Position numbers and translations under genes: made by a program. A stretch of DNA of 64,000 nt from Metapseudomonas otitidis (GTDB lineage: Bacteria > Pseudomonadota > Gammaproteobacteria > Pseudomonadales > Pseudomonadaceae). Below are positions 9,162 to 16,905 of the stretch, one piece after another. Positions within the stretch are counted from its first letter, which is position 1; every line of letters begins with the position of its first letter. Under the pieces are notes generated by a model that worked only from the letters and a program-made list of their open reading frames with translations, searched no databases and was not told where the DNA came from. The stretch spans positions 310,001 through 374,000 of the forward strand of contig NZ_FOJP01000001.1 in NCBI RefSeq assembly GCF_900111835.1. The letters are read 5' to 3'.

Positions 9162-9479
9162 ATGAAAGGCATTCTCGCCCTCGCAGCGCTGCTGGCGCTG
9201 GCCGGGTGCGCCAGCCAGAAGGCGCCCGAGGACAACTGGACCCACTGGGTCTGCGACAGCCAGGCCGAAGTGTTCTGGCGCTACGCCGACAAGGCCCAGC
9301 AGGAAGTGGACGTGCGCCTGGGCGGCGGTGACATCGTTTATCGCCTCAAGGCAGAACCTTCCGGCTCCGGCGCGCTCTACAGCGACGACCGCCTGGCCTT
9401 CCACACCAAGGGTGACGAAGGCCTGGTCTACTGGGTGGCCACCGACGACCTGATCGGTCGCGGCTGCAAGGCGCCCTGA
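9162..9479 (+). CDS. MliC-family lipoprotein (C-type lysozyme inhibitor domain)
   Basis: A 105-aa lipoprotein. Signal with lipobox LALAGC (Cys16), then an MliC-like beta-barrel domain. The stretch WVCDSQAEVFWRY and later PSGSGALYSDDRLAFHTKGDE resemble the family's conserved SASGARY...W.KGDEA region, and two Cys (WVC and RGC near the end) match the family disulfide. MliC proteins block host C-type lysozyme in the envelope. Key inhibitor residues appear only partly conserved (SGSGALY), so lysozyme inhibition is an inference. It sits between pgk and fba with no metabolic link to them. Confidence 0.68.
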   Translation: MKGILALAALLALAGCASQKAPEDNWTHWVCDSQAEVFWRYADKAQQEVDVRLGGGDIVYRLKAEPSGSGALYSDDRLAFHTKGDEGLVYWVATDDLIGRGCKAP

Positions 9480-9503
9480 GTCGCACCACCCTTGAGAACA
9501 TCC

Positions 9504-9559
9504 GCTTTCGCGGTGGGTTCCACCGCGAAGCTTGAACCCGGCCTGCCCCTGCGGCAGGC
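9504..9559 (+). repeat. Two tandem hairpins (REP-like) before fba
   Basis: First hairpin: CGCGGTGG - GTT - CCACCGCG (9509-9527), extended by flanking GCTT/AAGC arms. Second hairpin: GCCTGCC - 5 nt - GGCAGGC (9541-9559). Together they fill most of the 123-bp gap before fba and resemble Pseudomonas REP pairs. They may stabilise or attenuate the transcript. Confidence 0.55.
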
Positions 9560-9602
9560 TTCGCATTTCGACAGCCCACCCCACTTGGGAGACTGAAACA
9601 CC

Positions 9603-10667
9603 ATGGCACTCATCAGCATGCGCCAGATGCTGGACCACGCCGCCGAGTTCGGCTACGGCGTCCCGGCCTTCAACGTCAACAACCTGGAACAGATGCGCGC
9701 CATCATGGAAGCGGCCGACAAGACCGATTCCCCGGTGATCGTCCAGGCCTCCGCCGGTGCCCGCAAATACGCCGGTGCGCCCTTCCTGCGCCACCTGATC
9801 CTGGCTGCCATCGAAGAGTTCCCCCACATCCCGGTGTGCATGCACCAGGACCACGGCACCAGCCCCGACGTGTGCCAGCGCTCCATCCAGCTTGGCTTCA
9901 GCTCGGTGATGATGGACGGCTCCCTGCGTGAAGACGGCAAGACCCCGGCCGACTACGAGTACAACGTCCGCGTGACCCAGCAGACCGTGGCATTCGCCCA
10001 CGCCTGCGGCGTTTCCGTGGAAGGCGAGCTGGGCTGCCTGGGCAGCCTGGAGACCGGCCAGGCCGGCGAAGAAGACGGCGTCGGCGCCGAGGGCATCCTC
10101 GACCACAGCCAGATGCTGACCGATCCGGAAGAGGCCGCCGACTTCGTCAAGAAGACCCAGGTGGACGCCCTGGCCATCGCCATCGGCACCAGCCACGGCG
10201 CCTACAAGTTCACCAAGCCGCCGACCGGTGACATCCTCGCCATCGACCGCATCAAGGAAATCCACAAGCGCATCCCCAACACCCACCTGGTGATGCACGG
10301 CTCCTCCTCGGTGCCCCAGGACTGGCTGGCGATCATCAACGAATTCGGCGGCGACATTAAGGAAACCTACGGTGTTCCGGTCGAAGAGATCGTCGAAGGC
10401 ATCAAGCACGGCGTGCGCAAGGTGAACATCGACACCGACCTGCGTCTGGCCTCCACCGGCGCTATCCGCCGCTACATGAGCCAGCACCCGAGCGAGTTCG
10501 ACCCGCGCAAATTCTTCAGCGAAACCGTGAAGGCCATGCGCGACATCTGCATCGCCCGTTACGAAGCCTTCGGCACCGCCGGCAATGCCTCCAAGATCAA
10601 GCCGATCTCCCTGGAAGGCATGTTCCAGCGCTATGCCAAGGGTGAACTGGACGCCAAGGTCAACTGA
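9603..10667 (+). CDS. fba: Class II fructose-1,6-bisphosphate aldolase
   Basis: Zinc-dependent aldol cleavage/condensation of fructose-1,6-bisphosphate with dihydroxyacetone phosphate and glyceraldehyde-3-phosphate. The 354-aa protein is of the Calvin-cycle-type class IIB form. Seen: N-terminal [14 protein letters not shown], zinc-site [11 protein letters not shown] near residue 80, [12 protein letters not shown] near residue 104, and the C-terminal [12 protein letters not shown]. In Pseudomonas it runs mainly gluconeogenically because phosphofructokinase is absent. A clear terminator follows. Confidence 0.98.
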   Translation: MALISMRQMLDHAAEFGYGVPAFNVNNLEQMRAIMEAADKTDSPVIVQASAGARKYAGAPFLRHLILAAIEEFPHIPVCMHQDHGTSPDVCQRSIQLGFSSVMMDGSLREDGKTPADYEYNVRVTQQTVAFAHACGVSVEGELGCLGSLETGQAGEEDGVGAEGILDHSQMLTDPEEAADFVKKTQVDALAIAIGTSHGAYKFTKPPTGDILAIDRIKEIHKRIPNTHLVMHGSSSVPQDWLAIINEFGGDIKETYGVPVEEIVEGIKHGVRKVNIDTDLRLASTGAIRRYMSQHPSEFDPRKFFSETVKAMRDICIARYEAFGTAGNASKIKPISLEGMFQRYAKGELDAKVN

Positions 10668-10687
10668 TCCGGCGTCGGTGCATGGAG

Positions 10688-10713
10688 AAAGCCCCGCTTC
10701 GGCGGGGCTTTTT
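10688..10713 (+). terminator. Terminator of the fba transcript
   Basis: GCCCCGC - TTCG-type loop - GCGGGGC followed by five T, 20 nt after the fba stop. The A-run on the 5' side lets it also serve the convergent alginate lyase gene. Confidence 0.88.
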
Positions 10714-10736
10714 CATGGGCGCTCGTCGGGCTGGGC

Positions 10737-11420
10737 TCAGTTCGCGGCAGTCAGCGCCCGGTGCTCGGTCTTCAGGTTGTAGAAGGTCGCGCTGCCGGCC
10801 TCGCTGCCGTTCCCAACGTTGTCCTGGGTGTAGACGCCGGCCTTGAAGTAGAGCGGCTTGGGCGCCCAGGTGCCGTCGAGCTGCTGGCTGAACTGGGTGC
10901 CGTTCACCAGGATGCTCAGGCGGCCCTGGGGCGACAGGTTGATCACGTAGGTGAAGCGCTGGCCCAGCTTCACGCCGCTGAGCAGGGTGCTCACTGCGCC
11001 GTCGGGGTCCGCCGGGGTGTTGCGGATCTTGGCGACGATGTTCCCGGTGCCGGTCTTGGTCTTGTACTGGTACTCCAGCTTCAGCAGCGGGCTGGTGCTG
11101 CCGTAGGAGTGGATCTGGCCGATCACGATCTTGCCGGTGGAGGGCACCTGGTCCACTGCCAGGTTCGCGCTCATGTAGTTGTCCGCCGCGCTGTAGTTCC
11201 AGTTGCGCAGGCGGCCGTCGGCGAAGGTCTCGCGCAGCTCGCTGCGGGGGTAGATGGCGTTGGCGGTGGTGCTGCCGTTCACTGGTGTCCAGAAGAACAG
11301 CGTGCCGTTGCTGGCCTTGAAGTAGTTGTCCTGGTAACCGCCGACCAGGGCGGGGGTATCGATGGTGACAGAGGGGGCGCCGACGGGGATGGTCAGGTTC
11401 CAGGTTCCAAGGTCGATCAT
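10737..11420 (-). CDS. Polysaccharide lyase family 7 alginate lyase
   Basis: A 227-aa single-domain PL7 lyase that should cut alginate by beta-elimination. All three family blocks are present: RSELRE at 59-64, QIH at 102-104 and YFKAGVY at 191-197, including the catalytic His and Tyr. The start at 11420 (MIDLGTWNLTIPVG) aligns with the characterised P. aeruginosa PA1167 type. No signal peptide is visible there, and the 20 extra upstream residues do not form one either, so export is unclear. No alginate biosynthesis genes are nearby. A role in alginate turnover or oligomer degradation is likely. Confidence 0.88.
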   Translation of the reverse strand: MIDLGTWNLTIPVGAPSVTIDTPALVGGYQDNYFKASNGTLFFWTPVNGSTTANAIYPRSELRETFADGRLRNWNYSAADNYMSANLAVDQVPSTGKIVIGQIHSYGSTSPLLKLEYQYKTKTGTGNIVAKIRNTPADPDGAVSTLLSGVKLGQRFTYVINLSPQGRLSILVNGTQFSQQLDGTWAPKPLYFKAGVYTQDNVGNGSEAGSATFYNLKTEHRALTAAN

Positions 11421-11484
11421 GACTGAGTTCTCGAAGAGAACTTTCAGTGGGGTGCAACTCATCCACGAGCATGTAATCACTTGC

Positions 11485-11537
11485 GGGCATCTCCAAAAAC
11501 GATCTGCGTTGTCATCGCTGCGCTTTTAGAGACGCCC
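11485..11537. repeat. 53-nt long hairpin
   Basis: GGGCATCTC with CAAAAACG on one side and CGCTTTTAG with AGACGCCC on the other form a long imperfect stem: nine outer pairs with one G-U, then an A/T run. The ~20-nt apical part contains CTGCG and CGCTG. It resembles a folded recombination or REP-type site, but I cannot assign a family. Confidence 0.5.
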
Positions 11538-11578
11538 TTACACTGGCAATCCGGCCAACTGCACACGAACCAAAAGTA

Positions 11579-11671
11579 GGGCGGTTAAGTGCGGCCTGAG
11601 CCGCTGTTCGTACCGGGTGTCCCGAGAGGGGCCACCTGGCGGATGGCTTTATACGGCGTGCAAAACCGCCC
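11579..11671 (+). ncRNA. Candidate structured RNA (multi-branch fold with GNRA-capped stem)
   Basis: Three nested helices can be drawn on the plus strand. The closing stem is GGGCGGTT (11579-11586) with AACCGCCC (11664-11671). Inside are GCGGC-CTGA-GCCGC (11591-11604), and a 7-bp stem CCGGGTG/CACCTGG (11613-11619 with 11633-11639, one wobble) that continues through a small asymmetric bulge into CCC-GAGA-GGG, a GNRA tetraloop. It is 292 nt upstream of the YgjP-like gene. I do not recognise a known riboswitch or sRNA family. A decayed group II intron or integron-type element is an alternative. Confidence 0.4.
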
Positions 11672-11963
11672 GTGAATCACTGATCGTCAAATTCATGCCG
11701 TCATAAAAATGGCGAAATCAGTGTTTGACATCGCAATGCCATCGCGAAAAGTAACCAGCCGGTACATCGCCTTTTCAGGGAAGCCGCGTGCCGTGCGGAG
11801 GCGCTCCGGCGCGGCTGTCAAATAGCCGTAAGCGAGGCGGTTGGAAGGGGCCTGAATTGCCCCGACGAACGGCGATGCTGGCGCTGTGATGGTCATGACA
11901 AATCCCGGCACCTGCTGCCGCGCCCGGTACAATGGGCGCCCTTCCACGAACCCCCTTTCGACC

Positions 11964-12464
11964 ATGGATCCGCTGCGCTATCTGAAGGCCTACCCCACTC
12001 ACCTGCAGGCGCAGGTGCGGCAGATGATCGACCAGGGCCGCCTGGGCGAATACCTGGCCCGCCGCTACCCCGACCGCCACGACGTGCAGAGTGACCGTGC
12101 GCTCTACGGCTACACCAATGCCTTGCGCCAGGAACACATGCGCAGTGCACCGGCCATCGACAAGGTGGTCTACGACAACAAGCTGGACGTGGTGCAGAAG
12201 GCGCTCGGCCTGCACACCGCCGTGTCCCGCGTGCAGGGTGGGCGGCTGAAGGCGAAGAAGGAGATCCGCGTCGCCTCGCTGTTCAAGGAGGCCGCGCCGG
12301 AGTTCCTGAGGATGATCGTGGTTCACGAGCTGGCGCACCTGCGCGAGCGGGACCACAACAAGGCGTTCTACCAGCTCTGCGAGCACATGCTGCCGGGGTA
12401 TCACCAACTGGAGTTCGACCTGCGCTTGTACCTGACCTGGCGCGACCTCGGGGAGAAGGGCTGA
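11964..12464 (+). CDS. YgjP-like zinc metallopeptidase-domain protein
   Basis: A 166-aa cytoplasmic protein with a gluzincin-like motif HELAH at residues 121-125, followed by RERDHNKAFYQLCEHMLPGY. This is the signature of the YgjP/DUF45-type metallopeptidase family (M48-like), with His131 as the probable third zinc ligand. The ATG at 11964 was chosen because it starts the conserved MDPLRYLKAYP; the frame is open 26 codons further up without family similarity. Physiological substrate is unknown. It is monocistronic, followed by a 53-nt inverted repeat. Confidence 0.82.
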   Translation: MDPLRYLKAYPTHLQAQVRQMIDQGRLGEYLARRYPDRHDVQSDRALYGYTNALRQEHMRSAPAIDKVVYDNKLDVVQKALGLHTAVSRVQGGRLKAKKEIRVASLFKEAAPEFLRMIVVHELAHLRERDHNKAFYQLCEHMLPGYHQLEFDLRLYLTWRDLGEKG

Positions 12465-12470
12465 GGAGCC

Positions 12471-12523
12471 ATGCCCGCCCCAGCTGTGGAGGGCTGCAGG
12501 ATGCGCAGTCCTGAGGCGGGCAT
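12471..12523. repeat. Inverted repeat after the metallopeptidase gene
   Basis: Outer arms ATGCCCGCC (12471-12479) and GGCGGGCAT (12515-12523) enclose an inner stem CAGGA/TCCTG (12497-12501 and 12509-12513). There is no U-tract. It may be a terminator-like or REP-like hairpin. Confidence 0.5.
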
Positions 12524-12656
12524 GACGAGCGGACTATAGTCATTGCGCTAGGGCGCCGGTTGTAGGGGCTTTCTGAGAGAGGCTGACGCAACTGCCTGAC
12601 GAGGGCGTAAAGCCTGCTAGGCTCTGACGCTGTCCCTCTGCGAGATTCCCTTAGGC

Positions 12657-13412
12657 ATGAAGCGCACGTCCTGGTTGCCCGGTCTGGTGTTGTCGTGCCT
12701 GCTGTTCTGCCCCCTGGCCCAAGCCCGGGAATGGTTGGCCGTCGGCACCGATTTCCCGCAACTGTACGAACAGGATGGCCAGGGCCGTTTCATCGGCCTG
12801 GGCGCCGATCTGCTGCGCGTGGTGCTGGGCGAGATGGGCGATACCGTGCGCTTCGAGCTGTATCCCTGGGCCCGCGCCCAGCTCATGGTCGCCGAAGGCC
12901 GCGCTGACATCCTCGTCGGCCCCTACCGCACCCCCGAGCGGGAAATGCGCATGCTCTTCACCCGCCACGCCTTCTACCGCGACCGCCTGGTGTTCTATGC
13001 CCGCAGCGACCAGCCCCTCGAATGGGGCGGTGACTACGCGCGTCTGCAGGGGCAGCGGGTCGCTGCGATCCGTGGCTGGGTCTACGGCGACCGCTTCGAC
13101 CATGCCCGTGCCCACCTCGACCTGCGCAGCGTCGAGGGTGTGGGCAATGCCCTGCTGATGCTGCAGCACGGGCGCATCGACCTGCTGGCCACCAACGAGC
13201 GCAACTCCCGCCCCTGGATCGAAGCCCTGCCGGCCGGCAGCCTGGTCCAGTTGCAGCCGGCCATCGACAGCAAGGATGGCTACTTCGCCTTCCCCCGGCG
13301 CGAGCCTTACGAGGCGCTCAAGGACCGTTTCGACGAGACCTTCCAGCGCCTGCTGGAAGACGGCCGCTTCGCCCGCATGGCGGCCGAGGCTGGTGTCCAG
13401 GTGCCCGAATAA
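12657..13412 (+). CDS. Periplasmic solute-binding protein, family 3 (orphan)
   Basis: A 251-aa secreted protein. Signal peptide ends ...CPLAQA (about residue 23). The mature part is one bacterial extracellular solute-binding family 3 (amino-acid type) domain. Typical features are GLGADLLRVVLGEMG near residue 47, YPWARAQLMVAEGRADILVGPYRTPER near residues 64-90, and FRLP-like C-terminal helices. No permease or ATPase gene is adjacent, so this is either an orphan binding protein serving a distant transporter or a sensor partner. Ligand is unknown. A second, unrelated orphan of the same family is at 21425-22159. Confidence 0.82.
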   Translation: MKRTSWLPGLVLSCLLFCPLAQAREWLAVGTDFPQLYEQDGQGRFIGLGADLLRVVLGEMGDTVRFELYPWARAQLMVAEGRADILVGPYRTPEREMRMLFTRHAFYRDRLVFYARSDQPLEWGGDYARLQGQRVAAIRGWVYGDRFDHARAHLDLRSVEGVGNALLMLQHGRIDLLATNERNSRPWIEALPAGSLVQLQPAIDSKDGYFAFPRREPYEALKDRFDETFQRLLEDGRFARMAAEAGVQVPE

Positions 13413-13482
13413 CGTGCGTCGCCCCACTGTGTGGGCCTCCGGCGGCTGGCTAGAATGGCAAAGGGCCACGTGAGGAACATCG

Positions 13483-14343
13483 GTGAGTACTGAAGAGTCG
13501 GGTTATTCGATCTACCGCAAGCTGGTTTCCCAGCTGATGAATGGCGAGGAACAGCTGCCCAGCCTGCCCATGATCACCATGGAGATCCGCCGTGCCCTGG
13601 CCGATCCCAACGCCACCACCGGCTCCCTGGCCCGGGCCATCAGCAAGGACCCGGCACTGAGCGCCACCCTGGTCAAGCACGCCTCCAGCGCCCGCCTGCG
13701 CGGCACACCGCCGCCCAGGAGCCTGGAGGAGGTCATCCGCCAGCTGGGCATGCTGGAGGTGGACCGCATCACCATGGTCCACAGCATCAAGAGCCTGTTC
13801 CCGCTGCACAGCCCGGCGCACAAGAAACTGTTCCTCGACACCTGGCACCGTCTGGCCCGTCGCGCGGCCATCAGTGCCGTGCTGGGGCGCCTGCTCGGTC
13901 ATGTTTCCGGTGAGCATGTGCTGTTGGCGACTATCCTCAGTGAGGTGGGCGCCATGGCCATCCTTTCCGCGTTCAAGGCGGCTGACCAGGTGCCCGCCAC
14001 CGAGCTCTACAACCGCCTGTGCCGGGAATACGGCAAGTCGCTGGGGGTGGTGGTGCTGAAGAAGTGGGCGGTGGACCAGAGCTACATCGAGGTGGTGCGT
14101 GGTGCTGGGCTATGGGGCGAATCCCCGGGGCCCGGCATCGGCCTGGTGGACCTGGTCAACCTCGGGCTCTACCACGCGATCCGTGAAAACGGGCCCACTG
14201 CCCAATTGCCGCCTATCGTGGAGTTGGCGGCCTACCGCAAGCTGCTGCCACCGCAGAACGCGTTGGACCCCAGCGGCAACGGCCTGGCCCTGGTGGCCAG
14301 CCAGCGGGTAGAGATCCAGCGGATGGAGTCGCTGCTGCATTGA
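13483..14343 (+). CDS. HDOD-domain signalling protein
   Basis: A 286-aa protein with one HDOD domain, a catalytically inactive HD-like signalling domain. Visible: LPSLPMITMEIRRALADPNATTGSLARAISKDPALSATLVKHASSA near residues 24-70 and the ring of hydrophobic helices after it. GTG start at 13483 with GAGGAAC upstream. HDOD proteins tune stress, motility and biofilm circuits in Pseudomonads, but no output domain is fused here. The neighbouring chemoreceptor gene starts 120 nt downstream and might be functionally linked. Confidence 0.85.
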   Translation: MSTEESGYSIYRKLVSQLMNGEEQLPSLPMITMEIRRALADPNATTGSLARAISKDPALSATLVKHASSARLRGTPPPRSLEEVIRQLGMLEVDRITMVHSIKSLFPLHSPAHKKLFLDTWHRLARRAAISAVLGRLLGHVSGEHVLLATILSEVGAMAILSAFKAADQVPATELYNRLCREYGKSLGVVVLKKWAVDQSYIEVVRGAGLWGESPGPGIGLVDLVNLGLYHAIRENGPTAQLPPIVELAAYRKLLPPQNALDPSGNGLALVASQRVEIQRMESLLH

Positions 14344-14463
14344 GTCACGGCATGCCGCCTGGCATGCCCGGTCCCGCGTAAGGAGCCGTCGCGGGGCTTG
14401 ATGGCCGGAGCGCCTCTTGTACGACCACGGCCAGGGGCCGACCGGATTCAGAGAGGTCTCGTC

Positions 14464-16491
14464 ATGAACGCACTGTTCAGCCCGGGTGTCCGCCTCCTCG
14501 AGGGGTTCAGCTTCGCCCGCAAGTTCCAGATCCTGTTCCTGCTGTTCATCCTGCCCCTGGGCTATGCCCTGTGGATCATCGCCGGCACTTATCAGGAGCG
14601 CCTGGCGCTGATCGACGGCGAGCTCAGCGGCCTGCGGGTGATCGTCGTCCTCGACGATGCCCTCAACGAGACCATTGCTCAGCGCACCCTGCTGGCACGC
14701 TGGAAAGGCACCGAGGTCGCAGCCAAGGCCACCCTGGAGCAACGTGCCGGGCAACTGGAGGCGATGCTGGACAAGGTCGACGCGCAGCTGAAGGCCGAAT
14801 CACTGGAAGGGGCCAACCGCGCGCTGTTCGACGAACTGAAGAGCCGCAGCGAAGCCATCCGCCCCCAGGCGCTGGCGAGCGTCGCCCTGCCCGATGCCCT
14901 GGACCGCTACCAGGCGGTGCTGCAGAGCCTGCAGTCCCTGCGCGAGCAGGTGGCCACCAGCACCGGGCTGATCCTCGATCCGGTGATGGACACCTACCTG
15001 ATGATGGAGCAGGTCACCTATGTGCAGCCGCGCACCCGCGAGCTGCTCGGCAACTTCGTCGCCAGCGCCCATGGCGCGGTGGTCTCCCGGCATTTCACCC
15101 TGCAGAGCCGGGTCGGCGTGCGTGACCTGCGCCGCGCCCTCGACGACTCCGTCCGCCAGTTGCGCAAGGCCCGTGAAGCCATTGCCGGGAAGGGCCTGCC
15201 CAACACCGAACTCGACGGACCGTTCGGCCAGGCCGAAGAGGCCCTGTCGGGTTATCTCGCCGCTGTCGACAAGGGCATGTTCGACGCCAACCCCTTCACC
15301 CTCGAAGTGGCGGACTTCATCAGCCAGGCCGAGCAGGCCGAGCGCCAGCTCACGGCCCTGCAGGTGGCGCTGGACGAGCGGCTGCGTCTGCGCCTTGGCG
15401 TGTTCCGTGGCGAGGCCCTGGCCAGCATGGCCCAGGTGATCGGTGGCTTCGCCGTGCTGACCCTGCTGGCGCTGTACATGCTGCTGTGCCTGAACGCGGC
15501 GATCCGTCGGGGCACTACCGCCATCACCGAGGCCGCCGAAGGCCTGCGTGCGGGGGACCTGCGGGTCAGCGCCGCCGTGCATGGGCGTGACGACCTGGCG
15601 CAGATCGCCGAGGCCCTCAACGCCGCGCTGGTGCAGCTGCGCAATTCCCTGGACGGGGTCAATCGCGAAAGCCAGCAACTGGGCGGTACCGTGCGCCAAT
15701 TGAACGACCAGGCCGAGGAAACCCTCGTCTCGGTGGAGCAGCAGCAAGGCCAGGTCAGCCAGATCGCCGCCGCTGCGCATCAGTTGGCCGCCACGGCCCA
15801 GACGGTGGCGGAAAGCTGCGAAGGTGCCGCTGCCGACGCCCAGCAGACCCGCCAGATCGCCATGCAGAGCAACCAGCGCAGCGCCCGTACCGGGGCCAGC
15901 ATGCGCGAGTTGAGCGGCCGCCTCGGCGAGACGGTCACGGCCTTGCAGCAACTGCGCGACCAGACCCAGCAGATCAACCGTGTGGTGGACGTGATCAAGG
16001 GCATTGCCGAGCAGACCAACCTGCTGGCCCTCAACGCCGCCATCGAAGCCGCCCGCGCCGGCGAACAGGGCCGGGGCTTCGCCGTGGTGGCCGATGAGGT
16101 GCGCAGCCTGTCCCAGCGCACCCAGGACTCCACCCAGGAGATCGGTGACACCGTCTCCAGCCTGCAAGGCGTGGTCAGCCAGGCCGTGGCGCTGATGGAG
16201 GCCGCCTACCGCCAGGCCGAGGGGGACGTCGGCAGCGTGCTGAGCATGGGCGACGATCTGTCGGGCATTGCCGACGCCGTGCAGCGGGTCAGTGACCGCC
16301 TGGCGCAGATTGCCACCGCCGCCGAACAGCAGGCCGCCACCGCCGACGAGGTCAGCGGCAACATCCAGCAGGTGGACCAGGCCGCCGCGCTGCTGCTGGG
16401 CGGGGCACGCTCGGTGCAGAGCGTGGCCGAGCAGTTGCGCCTGGGCAGCCAGGCCCTGCACGACAACACCTCGCGCTTCCGCCTGGGGTGA
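14464..16491 (+). CDS. Methyl-accepting chemotaxis protein
   Basis: A 675-aa inner-membrane chemoreceptor. TM1 is at about residues 22-42, a large (~275-aa) mostly helical periplasmic ligand domain follows, TM2 at about 322-345, then a HAMP domain and a cytoplasmic methyl-accepting domain. The conserved hairpin tip [20 protein letters not shown] lies near residues 514-533. The start at 14464 (MNALFSPGV) is preferred over an ATG 22 codons upstream because it keeps a short cytoplasmic N terminus before TM1. No C-terminal CheR-tethering pentapeptide is present. The ligand is not predictable from sequence. Confidence 0.93.
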   Translation: MNALFSPGVRLLEGFSFARKFQILFLLFILPLGYALWIIAGTYQERLALIDGELSGLRVIVVLDDALNETIAQRTLLARWKGTEVAAKATLEQRAGQLEAMLDKVDAQLKAESLEGANRALFDELKSRSEAIRPQALASVALPDALDRYQAVLQSLQSLREQVATSTGLILDPVMDTYLMMEQVTYVQPRTRELLGNFVASAHGAVVSRHFTLQSRVGVRDLRRALDDSVRQLRKAREAIAGKGLPNTELDGPFGQAEEALSGYLAAVDKGMFDANPFTLEVADFISQAEQAERQLTALQVALDERLRLRLGVFRGEALASMAQVIGGFAVLTLLALYMLLCLNAAIRRGTTAITEAAEGLRAGDLRVSAAVHGRDDLAQIAEALNAALVQLRNSLDGVNRESQQLGGTVRQLNDQAEETLVSVEQQQGQVSQIAAAAHQLAATAQTVAESCEGAAADAQQTRQIAMQSNQRSARTGASMRELSGRLGETVTALQQLRDQTQQINRVVDVIKGIAEQTNLLALNAAIEAARAGEQGRGFAVVADEVRSLSQRTQDSTQEIGDTVSSLQGVVSQAVALMEAAYRQAEGDVGSVLSMGDDLSGIADAVQRVSDRLAQIATAAEQQAATADEVSGNIQQVDQAAALLLGGARSVQSVAEQLRLGSQALHDNTSRFRLG

Positions 16492-16495
16492 GCCA

Positions 16496-16726
16496 CTAGC
16501 CGCGCCAGAACGGCTTGAGCCCTTCCTCCAGCGCCTGGGCGCGGGTCAGGCCGATGTCCTTCAGCGCGTGCTCGTCCAGCTCCAGCAGCGCCTTGCGGGT
16601 CGACAGGCGCAGCCAGAAGCGCTGCCAGGGGCTGCCGGACAGCCGCACCGACGTGGCGGCGCGTTCGCCGGCCTGTATCAGTTCCTGTGGGTGAAGGGTC
16701 AGCCGTACATCGCTCAAGCCGCTCAT
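16496..16726 (-). CDS. DUF1127-family small protein
   Basis: A 76-aa basic protein whose C-terminal half (RFWLRLSTRKALLELDEHALKDIGLTRAQALEEGLKPFWRG, residues about 36-76) is the DUF1127 signature. Small DUF1127 proteins in other bacteria are linked to phosphate and carbon metabolism and can bind RNA. The start at 16726 gives the compact family length. It is divergent from the MocR gene across a 179-bp region carrying three copies of an ATACAGATT repeat, so it is the likely target of that regulator. It ends 4 nt from the chemoreceptor stop. Confidence 0.8.
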   Translation of the reverse strand: MSGLSDVRLTLHPQELIQAGERAATSVRLSGSPWQRFWLRLSTRKALLELDEHALKDIGLTRAQALEEGLKPFWRG

Positions 16727-16785
16727 CTCCGGACTCCTGGTGTTTTCTGGGGGCGGAGCCATTGTCCGGTGGCAGGTCGTGTTCG

Positions 16786-16868
16786 ATACAGATTCAAGGC
16801 TGTGGAATTTTCTTCATACAGATTGCCGGCTTCGGCATCTGAATCCACAATCGACGGCGAATCTGTAT
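16786..16868. promoter_or_regulatory. Triple ATACAGATT repeat, probable MocR operator
   Basis: ATACAGATTC at 16786-16795 and ATACAGATT at 16816-16824 are direct repeats 30 bp apart. GAATCTGTAT at 16859-16868 is the same word inverted. They occupy the middle of the DUF1127/MocR divergent intergenic region. MocR proteins are known to bind paired direct/inverted repeats near their own promoters. The assignment to this MocR is inferred. Confidence 0.6.
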
Positions 16869-16905
16869 GGTCGGCGGCTACACGTAAGTCGCCAGGGAGA
16901 ACAGC

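Larger units (their letters stand above)
11421..11963. other. Gene-free 0.54-kb interval with structured elements
   Basis: No convincing coding frame. An open frame at 11693-11965 (minus) has no recognisable content. The interval carries a 53-nt hairpin (11485-11537), a multi-branched foldable element (11579-11671), and an inverted repeat CACTGAT/ATCAGTG (11678-11684 and 11717-11723). A TACAAT box near 11928 could be the -10 of the downstream metallopeptidase gene. Confidence 0.6.

Noticed and set aside
10688-10713. Riboswitch near fba or metK
   Set aside because: The structures next to fba and metK are simple terminators; no SAM or SAH riboswitch core could be recognised upstream of the regulator-metK operon.
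11589-11671. Group II intron remnant suggested by the GTGCG start
   Set aside because: No domain V-like hairpin or reverse transcriptase remnant could be found; kept only as an alternative for the structured element.
11693-11965. 90-codon minus-strand frame in the gene-free island
   Set aside because: No domain, atypical start, overlaps the YgjP start region and the candidate promoter; not supported as a gene.
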